From positions 9,829,959-9,893,958 of the forward strand of contig NW_019211455.1 in the NCBI RefSeq assembly GCF_002443255.2: a DNA stretch of 64,000 nt. Reading direction: 5' to 3'. The DNA comes from Varroa destructor (Eukaryota > Arthropoda > Arachnida > Mesostigmata > Varroidae). The notes beneath the pieces were generated by a model. That model ran no database searches. It was not told where the DNA came from and saw nothing but the letters and a program-made list of their open reading frames with translations. Position numbers and translations under genes: made by a program. The first letter of the stretch is position 1, and each line of letters starts with the position of its first letter. This document shows positions 26,620-40,402 of this stretch, piece after piece.

Positions 26620-26662
26620 AGGCTAAAGTCAACGATACCGTCAGTACTGTCGACTTTAGCCT
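26620..26662. repeat. Inverted repeat, 14-bp arms
   Basis: AGGCTAAAGTCAAC (26620-26633) pairs with GTCGACTTTAGCCT (26649-26662) with one mismatch and a 15-base loop. It lies about 320 bp upstream of the proposed start codon of cuticle gene 1. Confidence 0.7.
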
Positions 26663-27447
26663 AACCATCGTATGCATAATAGTCACCATCATTACCAGGT
26701 GTAGCAAATCCATTATCTACCCTAACCTGGGCAAAAATATCGTCATCATAACAGTCAATGGCAGTACTCATAGTCGGCATAGCAGCGGATAGTAGTGTCG
26801 GTTACGTCCAGAAGAGAAAGTGCCAGGGAAAGCGGGGGGAATGGAAATGTTCGTGCCGATTTGACGGTCCGATTGCCCGACGTACGGTCATTTGTACGCA
26901 ACCAAATGTGTAATGCGCCATTTTGTTTTTATGTCTCATAAACGTTTCATGAGTTAGTCGTCAGTGGTCGATGACGTCTTATTACGGAAAACCAGAAGGT
27001 TATTGTCGTCATCGCAGGTGCTGATGTCCGCTGTATCAACACCCGTTCATGGCGTTCAGATGTATTTCAATTCATGCCTATACCCTCGACATCCACAAGC
27101 AAAACTAACTAAAACGGTACTAATAACGACAACAGTGATAGCAATAGCGAAAACCACAACAACAATAATAATGAAAGCAACAGGCTCAGTACTAGTTGTA
27201 GCCCTGTAAATATATAATAGCAAAATAGGTGCCGTTTGTTTATTGCTCCTGATGCTAACCACGATGCATACCCCAGCAGCTCGACCAATCTGCCTGGGAG
27301 ACATTTTCGATCACTCGCTTATATTTATCGTTCAATCACTGCTTCGGTTATTCCTGTTGCATCGCGGTGCTTTGTTACAGTCGAAGCTATAATGTCATTT
27401 AACCTATTCAAAAATCCATGCTCTATCCATTAAGGACCACCTGGCTA

Positions 27448-27457
27448 GGGGGGGGGG
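27448..27457. repeat. G10 homopolymer
   Basis: Ten consecutive G, unusual in this AT-rich window and prone to sequencing error. Confidence 0.9.
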
Positions 27458-30400
27458 CGGGAGAACGCCGACGAACGGGTAGGCCTCTAGTGGAAATGGT
27501 TAGAAAAAGGACAACAAAACATCAACATCGCAACATATGCACACGTAGACACCCAATTTATCCGGAGACATGCACTCATATACATGCGATTTATAACTAT
27601 CGGCTCCCGAAGCTTCGGCAAACTCTGCGTGAGCATACCTGAACATATTGAATACGGGTTACGCGCTTCTTTGCTGCCGTCGCTGCGGCAGCTTCTGTCT
27701 TTATCTCCACTGTCGTTGTTAGCAGTTGGTAGTGTTGATATTTTACTTATTTTGTTGATGTTGTAGTCGGCAGTAGGCCACGGTGCTCGTAGCAGTAGAA
27801 ATAGCGATTTTGATAGCGATGACACAATTCGGTCAGCATCTATGTTCATGCCGGCACGAATTACTAGTGCCCCATGGCTGATGCTTGGCATTTAGCGCTC
27901 TTCTACAAAACAGAACGATCCCCATTCAAAATATAGCGGCACTAGGTGCCGGCATAAACACAGCAGCGACAATATCCCAGATCGAGAAGTGACCAAGAAA
28001 CTAAATGATCAACATGAAGGAAGTTAGCGAGTTATTTAGATAACGGTCTAAGACTGGGGCTTTGAGCCACGGCCTATCATCTATGTACGTTCTCACACAC
28101 GTTTTCAAATGCGAATGCTCATACACAACCGGACATATTGTTGCTCTGTATGTTGCCCTCGTATAGATGTGCGTCGAAACATATTTGCCTAGCATTTACG
28201 TTGCCTAACAGCGAAAACGAAATGAAGACAGCCAGTGGCAAGAGGCTCGTTCATGCCCTATTATGCTACTGGATGTTCTTGCCTGATAAGGTACCTGTGG
28301 TTGGAGGATTTGACGTAAGATACGATACGATCTAGCTCGACATAACGGCGGCTAAGGGTAGTACTGCTACAGATAAATAATGCAGATACGATTATAGTGT
28401 TAACCTCATTATGACTGCAGCTAGTCTACGACGCTTCACAATGTTAACATATGCGCTGTGAGTTTCATGACTTGAGACTTTATGAAGACGACAGCAATGG
28501 CAGGTTGAAATCCACTAGCCATTTGATTATTTGACTGTCTTTCATCATTCGAAAACCCTGTAACATAGATGGCGAGCTATGTGTAAACTATGGTTTGGCT
28601 TATCGAATCATCTTCGGAAGATCTTTTCGAGTAAAATGTTTCTGAGAAAAGAAAAGCAACGAGCAGGAATCTAACTAAAAACATCCATGGCAATGGTCTA
28701 CGAGTCAATGATTTTCATTTACCCCTTGTAGAAACGACAAAGACACCTCGATTTATCTCACATATATAAATGCAGTGACGTTCTTTAGTCTCAGTTTTTG
28801 TGGTGGTTCCCCCTTTTCCGTTATCTGTAGACGGGACCTCAAATTTTTTTTCAATGCATTTTCACTGCATAGTCCATGATATTCGCCATAGATAGAACAG
28901 CAACTCTGTTACTTGCGTGTATGCTAATCTTAAATGGAGAGGCCAAAACCGCGCTGGTGTATTTTTTTGTTAATGTATGGGCCAGCCCTGATCGGCCACC
29001 AAAATGCCCAGAGGACAAACTATGTTTAATAAACATAATGATGCTCCTAGATCGCACAGAACATTTCTTTACTTTATTAATAATTTAGTGACATTAAACG
29101 TCACACACAGCTCGAAGACAACATGCAGGAATTACCCATTATCCATCAAACCCCATATTCAAGTGAACCAGCCGCCCACACGAAACAATGTACTCCATAT
29201 TTTCACTGAAGTGACCAGCGGTTCCTCTGATAAATAAGGCTATAACTGTGGCTTCAGAATTTATCTACGTTCCTCAGCTGGGAAACTTTTCCATTGGCCC
29301 ATCAAATATAGCAATCCTTACGTCTTATTTCCACTACTATTAGACACATGGAGCGTTCTACCTAGTGCTTCATTCGTTAGGTCCTTCTGGCGCTATCATC
29401 GAAAAACAAATTTTCACTCCATTTACACAAGCAAACACGATCCGGATACCGAAATTGCTGATAGTGCGATATCTATATTTTGACTATTTATGACTTTTAC
29501 CACCCACATAACGTAACGAATTACTTCGATTTATCCGTAGTCATTATTTCTTTCACTTCGCTGGCTACTGCTCGACAGCTGCTTTCGATATCATTCTTCC
29601 GTGGATAAGAAACTACCCTATAAGATACATGATTACTGGACGGATGCAATACTCGCCAACGAGAGGTACATTTTTCCACCAACAGTTGAACGATATTCAT
29701 TATCGAGTTGGGCCAGCCGCCTATTACCCGATATAACGTATACCTTCCGCCTGATCCCAGTCACTCGAAATATTAGACGTTGATATACTAGAGCGCACCG
29801 CTACGGCCATCCGCGTCCGAGACCACAGTATTCGGTTTGATGCGAGCGACAGTCATCCGCCTCTTATTAGGATAATGTTCTTTTTTTTTCCAATCTTCTT
29901 TTTCAGTCTTCCCTTGCCCGCACCTTCTCCGTAAATTTGCTCGTGATATTTATCGCCAACCAATAACAGGACACTGCTACGAGATTTCACACGTCTATCC
30001 TGCCTCCTTAGCTTCATACGTCAGTGACGTATTGACGTTTCTTCGGGCGAGATCTAACCAGTGGTCGCGCGGACCTGAATCTACTCCACTGCCCCGAAGA
30101 TCAAGGAGGCGCCTCTTTAAAGCATTGCAAATGGGCCGTGGGACGATCCACTATAGTAGAACATAATCATCAGTGAATAATACTCCAAAGCACTAAACAG
30201 CAGAAAAACTATCTATGGATACAATATAAACTAACCCTTATTATACTTATAGCATGCAAACTACGTTTAACTGGAGCAGCAATAGGTGCTACAGTCTGGT
30301 AACGTAGTGCCTGGCTCGCTCTGTATGATAGAACTGCGGTGTACAGTTGTGTACGCTTTACATTTATGCAGTTCGGCCATAGGAAGGGGCATCGCAACAG

Positions 30401-31110
30401 GGGTAGACAATACTGGTCGCCGTTTATGTGAGAGACGTTGAAGTCGTATATTTACCGCAGTTGTCGATGTGGCTATACCAGAATAGGCAGATGAAACCGC
30501 AACAAAGATTAAACGATTACATTAGGAAAACGCTGGCCATTCGGGTCTATGGCCTGACATCAACAGCGCTATTAAAGACAATTTTATTGTCGAAAAAAAA
30601 GCGCGAGAAATATAAGTTGACAATGTTGCTCGAGCTGTCGATGCGAGTTCTATCACAATCATATAATGGGCCTAAAAGTTGCTCTAAGATAAACAAAGAA
30701 CTGTTAGAAAATAAAAGAGGGAAAGAGAAATGGGATCAATCGAGGTCGTAATGAGTGGTGACGCTCTTTCGGGACAGGTGAAAAGTGGGGCAAATGGTAC
30801 CAGCAGTAAGAACTTCAAGATATATTTTATCATATGAGTGTCAGTAAAGTTACGCTCAACAGATGGTGATTTTTCTGTCACGGGTTTTATTATTAATTAC
30901 ATCTGCGATGTTGAAATCATGAAAGTCCTACCCCTATGAGTTGATTAGCGATCTACGGAAGGCGTATCCTAGGAACAAAACAGTTCCGTAACATTCTAGA
31001 TGTACCCAGAGGATATAAAGTTTCGATATATCGCTACATAACAGACTTCGTAAATGTCTAACAGATTAATCGATGGTCGTTCTATCCAGATATTGAATGA
31101 TATGCATTTC

Positions 31111-31134
31111 GTTGTACTGCCATTGCAGTACAAC
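31111..31134. repeat. Perfect hairpin, 10-bp stem, 4-base loop
   Basis: GTTGTACTGC (31111-31120) and GCAGTACAAC (31125-31134) are exact complements around CATT. No coding context. Confidence 0.7.
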
Positions 31135-31302
31135 AAAACAGTCCACCTCATGGACCATATCTACGAACAATACGACAAAAACCATATTTTGTCTGTGTGA
31201 ATCAATAAACCCAAACAAAGAATATAGATCGCATCAAGACAGATATTAACTGTTTCAGATAGATATTGATTTGTCTCATTGATGGCAAAATACATTATAT
31301 TG

Positions 31303-31317
31303 ATTTTTTTTTTTTTT
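31303..31317. repeat. T15 homopolymer
   Basis: Fifteen consecutive T, seen directly. Confidence 0.9.
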
Positions 31318-34300
31318 CGGAACGCCTAAGGTCAAACTATTAGATAAGGCGTGAGCAAAGGGTCAGAAGAACATACGACGAAGTGAATTAAATAATTTAA
31401 ATCATTAGATTGGGCTTATATCTCCATATTGTAGCATCACTGGCCGGTCATATTGTAACCCTATCGTACATTTGCATTCTGCTTGCTGCTCTTGCCGGTT
31501 CGTTGGCGTAAGGATCCAATATTCATAGTCACAAATACACTCCAGGTGTTTGTATCGTAGAAAAGCCGATGATAGAATATGAATCATACTTGACGTTCGT
31601 TCTAATAGCTCAGAATTAAGGGCAGGTTTCGTATTGAACAGTTGGACAGAAAGATATAGAAAACTGCAAACCGCCAGCCGTTTATAATACCATCAGGTAA
31701 ACTTTGTCATTTGCAATGGAATCAATAGGCTTACTGGTTGTAAATAGATGCTTTCGGCACCGGTACACACGGCAACGGGCGTAACAAAAACGAAATATTA
31801 TCGGGCTTGATAAGAAATGAGAATCAGCGAGCAAAACAATGGGTTTGTCCAAATCAATATAATAATAATAGGCATTCGTAAAGTAGTCCTTTGTGGTTCA
31901 ACATCTATAAACGCCCAGTTGGTATATGACAGGTAATGATTGAAGCGTTATTTGCTAAAATTTTTGCGCTTATAATATTAGCGACTATTTCTGTTTTTTT
32001 CTTTCGATCATCTGTGCGCCTACTTCCTAGCTAAAAATACTGTTTCGGTAAAGGTGCTTCAATTTCATGAAAAAGAATAAGTAAATCGTGAACTTGTATT
32101 TCATTGCCGCTATTTATAAAGGACCTGCTGACTAAGATTTTACTTTGATAATTCGAGTTTCGATAAAAAGGCGTACTTTGTGTCCATTCATTCTTATTTA
32201 GAACCTCCTAATATTAATCTGACATTTTTTCTCCTTGAATTGACGGCTTATATATGCAGTACCAAGCGAATGAATGAAGACACTGAGATCGATGTTCTCC
32301 CGTTGTTTTTCCAGACAGCCTGCACTGCGCATTTGTGCATTAATAAAAGCCTAATGGAAATATATATATGGATGGTCTAGATTAATTTGTTAATACTTGT
32401 CGTACTATGGTTCTTTCTTTTCATTTTCTATATTCTCTCCTAATGAGAGAAACGAAATGCTCTGTTAAGTAACATTTACACAGCGATATCTACCGTCCTT
32501 TATAAAATGCAATGTTTCATCCATTAAACATAAAAACGTACTGTTACGCCGTATGCTTATATTTGATGTATGTGTGACGTTCACGTAACGTTTCAATGAC
32601 GACTCGTCATAGTCATGTTGCCAGACATTATAGAAATGAAATGATCAAAAAAATGGCATCGCGCACAGTAACACGCATATACAACCACTAAGTTGTATAT
32701 TGTAGATTTATATCTGAACCCCCTTCTTCTTCTTCTTCGAAAAACAAAACGATTCCCCCAGCTACCTTACCTGATGCTGGTGCACCCACACATGTATTGC
32801 TGACTCGCTTGTTGAGTTACCTCGACGTCCTCAGACAGCCACACGAACAGCTAAACTTCACACTAGTGCGCTCTGTTGTGTGGTCTACCACCAAATGCTG
32901 TGACAAATCTTTTATGCCTCGTGCTGGTACCAGTGTGCTTATTCGGCCAAGACGACCAATCGCGAACGTACACACGGGTACGAGTACGCGGCAAGTGCCA
33001 CCGAACTCCGCTACTGTTCAATTCCCTCTAACGGCGGTCACACGCGTTGGCCATCGCCAGCTAACGCTTGTTAAATAGATATTTACAAAATGCTTCGTAT
33101 GTGTACATTGTGTGCATGTATATGAAACGACGAAATAGAGATGGGCAAACTGCGCCCCAGGGGACATAAGTGCGGCTGACGCTTTCACCGCCGCCGTCTT
33201 AACCGCAACAGGGCAAACAGGTGAAAAGAAGCGAGGACAAAGTGTATAAAGGTATGACGTTGGTGAAAGCAGTCGTACCTAAAAACAACTGGCCGAAAGT
33301 GGATTTCGACAGTCCATGCCATTACTTTTGCTGAAAACTTCGTTGGCCTTTATCTGCTCGATCGGCAGAGAGACCTTTATTTGGAGCAAAGCAGATACGT
33401 TGTTATTTTAGTAACATTCATTCATACTAAATCTCTCATATGACGCGATTGTGTAAATAAGTCAAGGTAAGGTAGTCACTTGGTGTGATAGCTCGCTTTT
33501 AGCTGACTGCACGTCAACGTAAAAGCAACGTGTTTGCGTGCTTTTATTTTAATAAAAAGGTACTCTTTTTTTTGTTTTAGAAAAAGTGAGATACGTTTTC
33601 AAGTCTACGCGACATTTAACTATTGCTTCTGTCGTAAGAAGTGTATTTTAAGCCTTAGACACCATCAAGATTGAGATTTTTGCAGCTTTTAGAGCGGTCA
33701 ATACATTTTTCGTAGGCGCTTATTGGGTACGGTCGATTTCGGAACGTACACCTCCTTATTTTCTAGAATACAACAGATAGTAGGCTTTATTTCCAGTAGG
33801 TTTCAGTCATTCCGAAGCATAGCCGACCAGATTTTTGGTAGGGTGCAGGTACTGGTCTAAGCCCTTAAATTGCCAAATATGCTGCATTCGTTTGTAGTCG
33901 ATTATGTACTGGGTTTGTCTCGCATCACTCAGAGCGAGCGTATACATTCATACATAATGTTTTAGAGCTTATAAATTATAGTTTCACCAAAAGTACTAAT
34001 TCTGACCTTTTTTAGCATCCTCAATATAGTAATTATTCGACGATGTGTCCACGTTGAACTCATGCAGCACAAAAGGCGAACTAGTCTATGTTTCTCCATT
34101 TGGAGCTAATTTAAAGTTAACAGCAATACAAGTTAAAGTTAAACGCCTTGTGTGGCTTTAGCCTGTTAATAATTTTGTTCGCAAGAATTGATAAAACGGT
34201 TTCTCATCTACTGGTACGATAAAGAACATATTATCGTGGTAAAGTACCTACATATATAGGTGATCGCAAAGCTGAGCCTACGTTTCGTCGATTTAGTAAA

Positions 34301-34715
34301 ATCACACTGAACTGAGCTTTGATTCTATTCTATGTTCGTTCTCCTCCCTGTCCACCAATACATACAAGTATACACCTATTATAAAGCCGATGCCGACTGA
34401 TTCGAACTTTCAGCGTCAGAAGAACGAAATATATACACATTGCATAAACGGGTGACGGTGACCACGCGAAATTGATCCATCTGATCGCTTTAAAGAAGCA
34501 ACTGGCTTGTTTGTGGTTCTTGTGATGAAGAGATAGATGCCAAATTGGCTTTCAGCCTTTCTCCCGAATAAAACTGGGAAACTGTAAATTTTCATCACCG
34601 TTCGCACAGTTCTAAGGCGTTACGGATGTCTCATCAACTATAATACCATTGTAAATAGAAACAGAACTTCGTAGTCCAGAATCTCGTTTCCGAAACGGTT
34701 GAATAGACCAAATCC

Positions 34716-34761
34716 TATATATATATATATATATATATATACAGATATATATATACATATG
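34716..34761. repeat. (AT)n microsatellite, interrupted
   Basis: About 13 AT units, then ACAG and ACAT interruptions with further AT units. Confidence 0.9.
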
Positions 34762-37700
34762 TGATTGAAAATGGGTTGAGCAGGGTTATGTTAATGATGG
34801 GAACAGCTGGGGTAGGTCAAGGAATAACAGGACACTAATGGTAGCATCGGCCGTTTGTACGAAGTGCGTTTTTTCAGCGCTTAGAGGCCACACGAACAGC
34901 TGTATAACATGCTATTTCGGCATGCATATGATAGTGGCCAGCTGTACTGTCGTCGATTGATATCCAATACGCCTTGCCAAACAAAAGATATTGCTTTATG
35001 GAGACGTAAATAAGATGGCTGAGTTTATTAATTAACAGTGATTCAATATTCAAGTGAAATATTTCGATTGAATACTTGTTAAGTAATAATACGTTACGAA
35101 AGCGGGTAGCCTTCATCGAGGGCTTTTTAAGGTAGTATATTCTGTTTCCCTGTCTATTAAGCCTCTACTATTAAGCCTCAAAATGTTGGCGATGATTTGA
35201 CGTGACAAGTAATAATGTTACCAAAGCTCCGATTCAAGTTTGATCATGATCACTTTTCTCTCCACATATTTGTTATAGTTCTATCTGCGTATAACCTATA
35301 CGGTACGTACCGGAACTACTATACCATATATTGCGTACGTCGATTCATCTTGTGTAGGAGTCACTGTTTAGTGCCGATTATTTCTAAATGATAATGAGCA
35401 TAACGATTGGTGTAGATTCTTTTATAGATAGCATACAGCGGGATTTTAGCTCTAAAGTTCGTGCACTCTCAAATTGTCTACTTTTTCCCCTTTATGTAGT
35501 TCCCCTAACAGCGCCAATAGTAGCAGTTGAAGTACTAGCTTGAAGACGATGCCAATCATTCATTCAGATGCCCTTGCTTTCATATTTTGGTAACCTCACT
35601 TTAATTGACTCGATGCCCTATTCGGTTATGTATTTCTCTATTAGCCAGCACTTGTTTGTACCAGCTTGCAAGCCACCATCCCTCCTTCGGCACACTATAG
35701 CGACTATATAAAATTGTAATCGTTTACAGTATTACACAGAGAGTATTTTTGCCACTGATTTAGCGCCATCATCTTGACGACCCTTAAACAAACATCATAC
35801 TACGTCGTTGATGTTTATCTCAAAATGCTATAACTTATGCCTATCTGCCCCTAGGGCTGTAAAAAAAATAACGTAACTCTCATTGCTTACGTTACTTTTA
35901 TTTGGTGCCAGTTTTACACGGTCTGGTCATCCAACGTGGTTTTGTATTCCCTTCTAGGCGGTTTAGGAAGGCACTAACCAATGTTTACTATACACCAGCT
36001 TTCAGATCCACGAATGGTCAGCGACTCACTCAGTGAGTGAATGAGCGAGAAATTATCATAAGTTCAATCGCTAGTCAGTCAAGTAACATCCGATCAGAGC
36101 CATTGTGATCAATTCTGGTTCAATAAACATCGATGAACGAGACAAAAGTAAGCAAAACCTTTATCCAAGATCACACACTGCTGAGGGCATTACTGCGTAG
36201 CCTGTCTCTGTTGGTGCTGTGATAATACCGTCGTTTATGCTGAGCTGTACTAGGATAGCAATTGGAGCTGTGTAATGCGCTCATTCTTCATATGATAAGC
36301 GTATCTATACAGGGAATCCGTTACGATGTATTTAAGTATGGTTTGGAGCTAGCACGCATGAACCATTTGGTGGTACTTTTGTGGTACGTTTGTTGTTTGC
36401 AGAGACGATTTGCCGACATAGTCGCTTCCCTAACTAATTTCAGCGCCGCGTGGAAATTTATTACTTGACAGCGGCAACGGCGTTAGTCCACGTTCGGTAG
36501 CGTAACAGTATCAGCCGCAGTAACCGTAATAACAGTACAGATGGCAGCAAAGCTTATGCGAACGAAATTTGTTCCAGATAATTCTACATAACGTGCACAT
36601 TACTATTAAAAGTACCCTCAATTTTATGTCACAATCCGCTACTAAGTTTTAGTAGGACGGCTGGTGCCCAGCACAAAGCTAATTGTGTTTGTTGTCCCTC
36701 TTCGACATGCGGCTTACATAGACTTTTAATGTTTACAGACAGACGTGATTTGATCAAACTACCACAGATGTTGTTTGTTGTGACCGTCCTCACTTGCGAT
36801 GTCCTGTGCCTGTTTTTGCATAAAATAAAGACCAGGACAGCTTTTATAGCAGACCACCGATGCACCAGATGTATGTATGCATATATAGTAGAACGTGAAT
36901 GAAAGATCGATTCTTGTGCTTTGTGAAATTCTGTCTCATGAATGATGCCGGCACTATTCAGATATTCAACAACCCTATTACGGTTACCGCTACGACTATT
37001 AGTGAGTTCTTTTATAATTAATATAACCACGCATACTGGTATTGTACACCTCGGCCGCTGTTTCATATGAATATCTCACAATGCTAACGACAAACACCCA
37101 GTGTTCCCATAGGTATCACAACCGATTTGGGGCGCAACTATTTACTGTCTAACATTTGTATGCAATGTACACGGCGACGTCCACCCGTCGTGCAGTGGAT
37201 CCTTCACCGGCAATGCGCTCGAACCGAATCCCTCAAAAAAAAATAGAAAGCCAAAGATAATAGTAGACGGCCTAATATAGGTGTTTAATGTAAATGATGT
37301 GATAACTTGCTCATCGCAAATATTTAATTACTACTGTTCTTATAATTAACAATATAAGCAGGTTATCTCACATCTCAAATTATTGTAGTTAAATGCAGCG
37401 GCCGTTAGATCATTGACTACTATCGATAAGAGTCCTTCTTCAATAGTCGGGCCTGCGATAAAGCAGAAGAGAGAAAAGCAATTATCATCAATGCCTTGAT
37501 CAGTCACATGACGTTATGGGCGTAGATCGTTATACTATGTTATTATTGGAAAGAACACAGAAACGTTGGTAAGAGATTACATAGTGTAGCAATGAAGGAA
37601 ACGACACTTCTTGCTGGTCCGATGCAGTTGTTACTTCGGTCATACGACATTCAATTTCATGCATCCTCTTAGCGGTTAAACTTGACAATGGATACTACTC

Positions 37701-37805
37701 GGTAATGCTACGGTGCGACTACATCAACGTTCATGAATCGTATCACTCACCTACCAAAATGATCCCTTAGATGAAAAAAAGTGCTTCAGATGTCTACCGC
37801 AAGGT

Positions 37806-37826
37806 ATGTGTGGCTCGACCACACAT
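37806..37826. repeat. Hairpin, 8-bp stem, 5-base loop
   Basis: ATGTGTGG (37806-37813) and CCACACAT (37819-37826) are exact complements around CTCGA. Confidence 0.6.
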
Positions 37827-39382
37827 CGGTTCGGCTTATTGCTACTACAATAGACTTTATTGTACACGCACGGCTACACTGTTGTGTTGACACGAAACGA
37901 TAAATATAGACTTATATTATACACGTACCTATGCTCAAATCAGCGTTGAATGCACACTTTTATAGTAGATTGGCACTGATCGTTAGACCAAAAGATAATG
38001 CTGTACATATTAATCACGCTACTGAATTCCGCCGCTTTGCTTCTCCAAGTCGGTTTTCACTCTAATAGGTATTCGTGTAAAATCTCCACCTTTATCGAAC
38101 GGGCTAAACAACGGCGTCGCACTATGAGCTAAATGAACGTTTCGAGTTTTATATTACTCCCGGTACTGCCTTGGTACGGCAGCTGTTTCGGACGACTGGC
38201 TCTTTCGTGGTCAAAAGGAAGCGTTGCTACATCCGGCTTCGATCCGAGTCCACAGCCTAGGAAGAGTGACTACTACTACAAAGTTTAGGAATAGGCCTAG
38301 TAGACAAACACGTTACCACTGGGTCGTCGCGGAAAAGCCTGATCAGGAGCTGGCTCAATAAAGCAACTTCTAACCCAACGACACCAACAACCGGAGTTTA
38401 ATTTGTGCTTAATATACCAGTAAGCTTGGATTGTACTATATGTTCCAATCAAGTGATTCTAACCTAAAGAATAACCGGAAAAAAACGCTTGATCTTGTTA
38501 TGCGCTTCGTGCATCTGCCATTTAAAATGTAACGCACACCACGATAGCCATGTGGCAGGCTTGCATTGCATCTGCTGCGGTTTTATTATTACCATCAGCC
38601 ACGCTAATATATAACGGCATCAAACTGGCCGAACAGGAACTGGCGGCTCCCGGATTTTTCCATTCTGGAGTTGAAAACTAACCAGACCTGTCTTCTTTTT
38701 CTTTCTTTTCGCGTGGTTACTATGACCGCCACTGTGGCGGGCTAGTGCTCGTGACAGCTGTGCTGCTGCGGCCGAATAAATGTTGTTATCGGTAGGAATC
38801 CGTTTGTAGTTTTCCAGGGCGTCTTCACACAGACCAACATGTTGCTGCTGTCCAGCTGTTCATAGGCCTCTTCAGCTCTTCTAGGGTCTTCGCACCTGTT
38901 TCCCTCAGCAGAGTAACCTGAGTCTTAGGGGTCAAGCCGAAGCTGTCTGCTCTGGATTTAAGCAGCCGAACAAACAAACAAATCAGTTAAAAAGCACAGC
39001 TAATCCTTTTTCCTAAAAGTATCATGCATTTAAAAGACTACGAAAAGCTATTAGGCGATGACTATAAGAAGGTAAGCTTTTGTCTGGTTTTACCTGCACT
39101 AGCTTCTCAATTCCATGCATTTTTTCTTATCCTGATAACCTGACAGCTTCGTTAGATGAGTCTCCAAGACATGTTTCAAGTGTTAAGGTATGAGCCGGGC
39201 GTACGACGGCAGGGGGTTCGCTCCAAACTTCCAATACTTCTACTTCCAACATTCGTCCTGAAGCAGAAACAAAAAAAGGGCAATTAGGTCGATGTCAGTG
39301 CATTTTCCTTGCGAGCAAAAGGTGACTAACGAAACCACATCCTGCGTGTCGGCACTGAAGTACGAGAAATTGTAACTCAATC

Positions 39383-39402
39383 ATATATATATATATATAT
39401 AT
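39383..39402. repeat. (AT)10 microsatellite
   Basis: Ten AT units, uninterrupted. Confidence 0.9.
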
Positions 39403-40373
39403 TGTAAAGTGACACTTACATTTCATTACAAGCATTCATATTGAAGTGTATATAGCATTTCCACTACTTGGTTAGATAACAGTTAGCTAACGATGCCGGT
39501 GCGTAAGTAAGCCAAAGTCGCAACCTAATATAATAATCAAATAACTTATTATTTTGCTTTTTAAATCGTCGTGTACTATCATAAAATGTGTAGCGTACTT
39601 CAAAAATGAAATAGTGATTACAGTGAAACTGTATAACGACCTTGCTATAGAATATGTGCCTTTAGCTACAATTTGCCTAGTTGGCCTACAACGATGTTAG
39701 CGTGGATCGTAAAGCGTACCCCCTTCCCGCCCCTCTCGACCCTTCCAGTAATAGCAAATCTGAAGAAGAAGAAGAAGAATATAAAAAAAATTGCCCATAA
39801 ACGTTCGTTTTCATAAATTATTACAAGGCAGTATTAATGATCCGTTTATCAGTGTCGAAGAATACGGATTAGCTATTGTCACCGTACGTTGCCGGTCGTA
39901 GCCGTACAGCCACGATGTCGCAGTTGTTACATCGATAATATCCAGCATAGCGAAACGGCACGATACATTTATCCTGGAATTTTACGTATTTCTTATCTCG
40001 TTCGTTGTAGCGTTCTTCATTTTGGCACAGCACTGTTTGCTGCTTTTTTTTCTCGTGACTTTTTACGGCTCTAAATATTGTGCCTATTTACTTTAGTTCG
40101 ATTTCGTAATCGACAGCGATTACCGTAATGATAACAACGATACGAGCCATATTTACTAGTAGCTATAGTACGAACCAATGCTGTGCTAAAACTAATTACG
40201 AGTGTTATTCTAAATATTGCATTATCTAGTTGTACCAATGTATCGAGTATTGATATCAGAAAGACGGTAATCACCGGCTTGCAAATGAAAATTATTGCGA
40301 TTTTGTTGTATTTTAAATATGTGCTCTCATTCAGCTGTTCGATATCGTTATATCTGTAAAATTAATTCTTTTT

Positions 40374-40402
40374 AGATATATATATATATATCTAGATATA
40401 TA
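40374..40402. repeat. (AT)n palindromic microsatellite
   Basis: AGATATATATATATATATCT (40374-40393) is a perfect palindrome and runs into a second AGATATATAT block. Confidence 0.88.

Noticed and set aside
27487..27891. 134-codon minus-strand open frame
   Set aside because: Composition and length are consistent with chance; no domain seen.
36629..37066. 145-codon minus-strand open frame with an ATG start
   Set aside because: No recognised domain or supporting splice signals. One open frame of about this length is expected by chance across six frames of a 64-kb AT-rich window.
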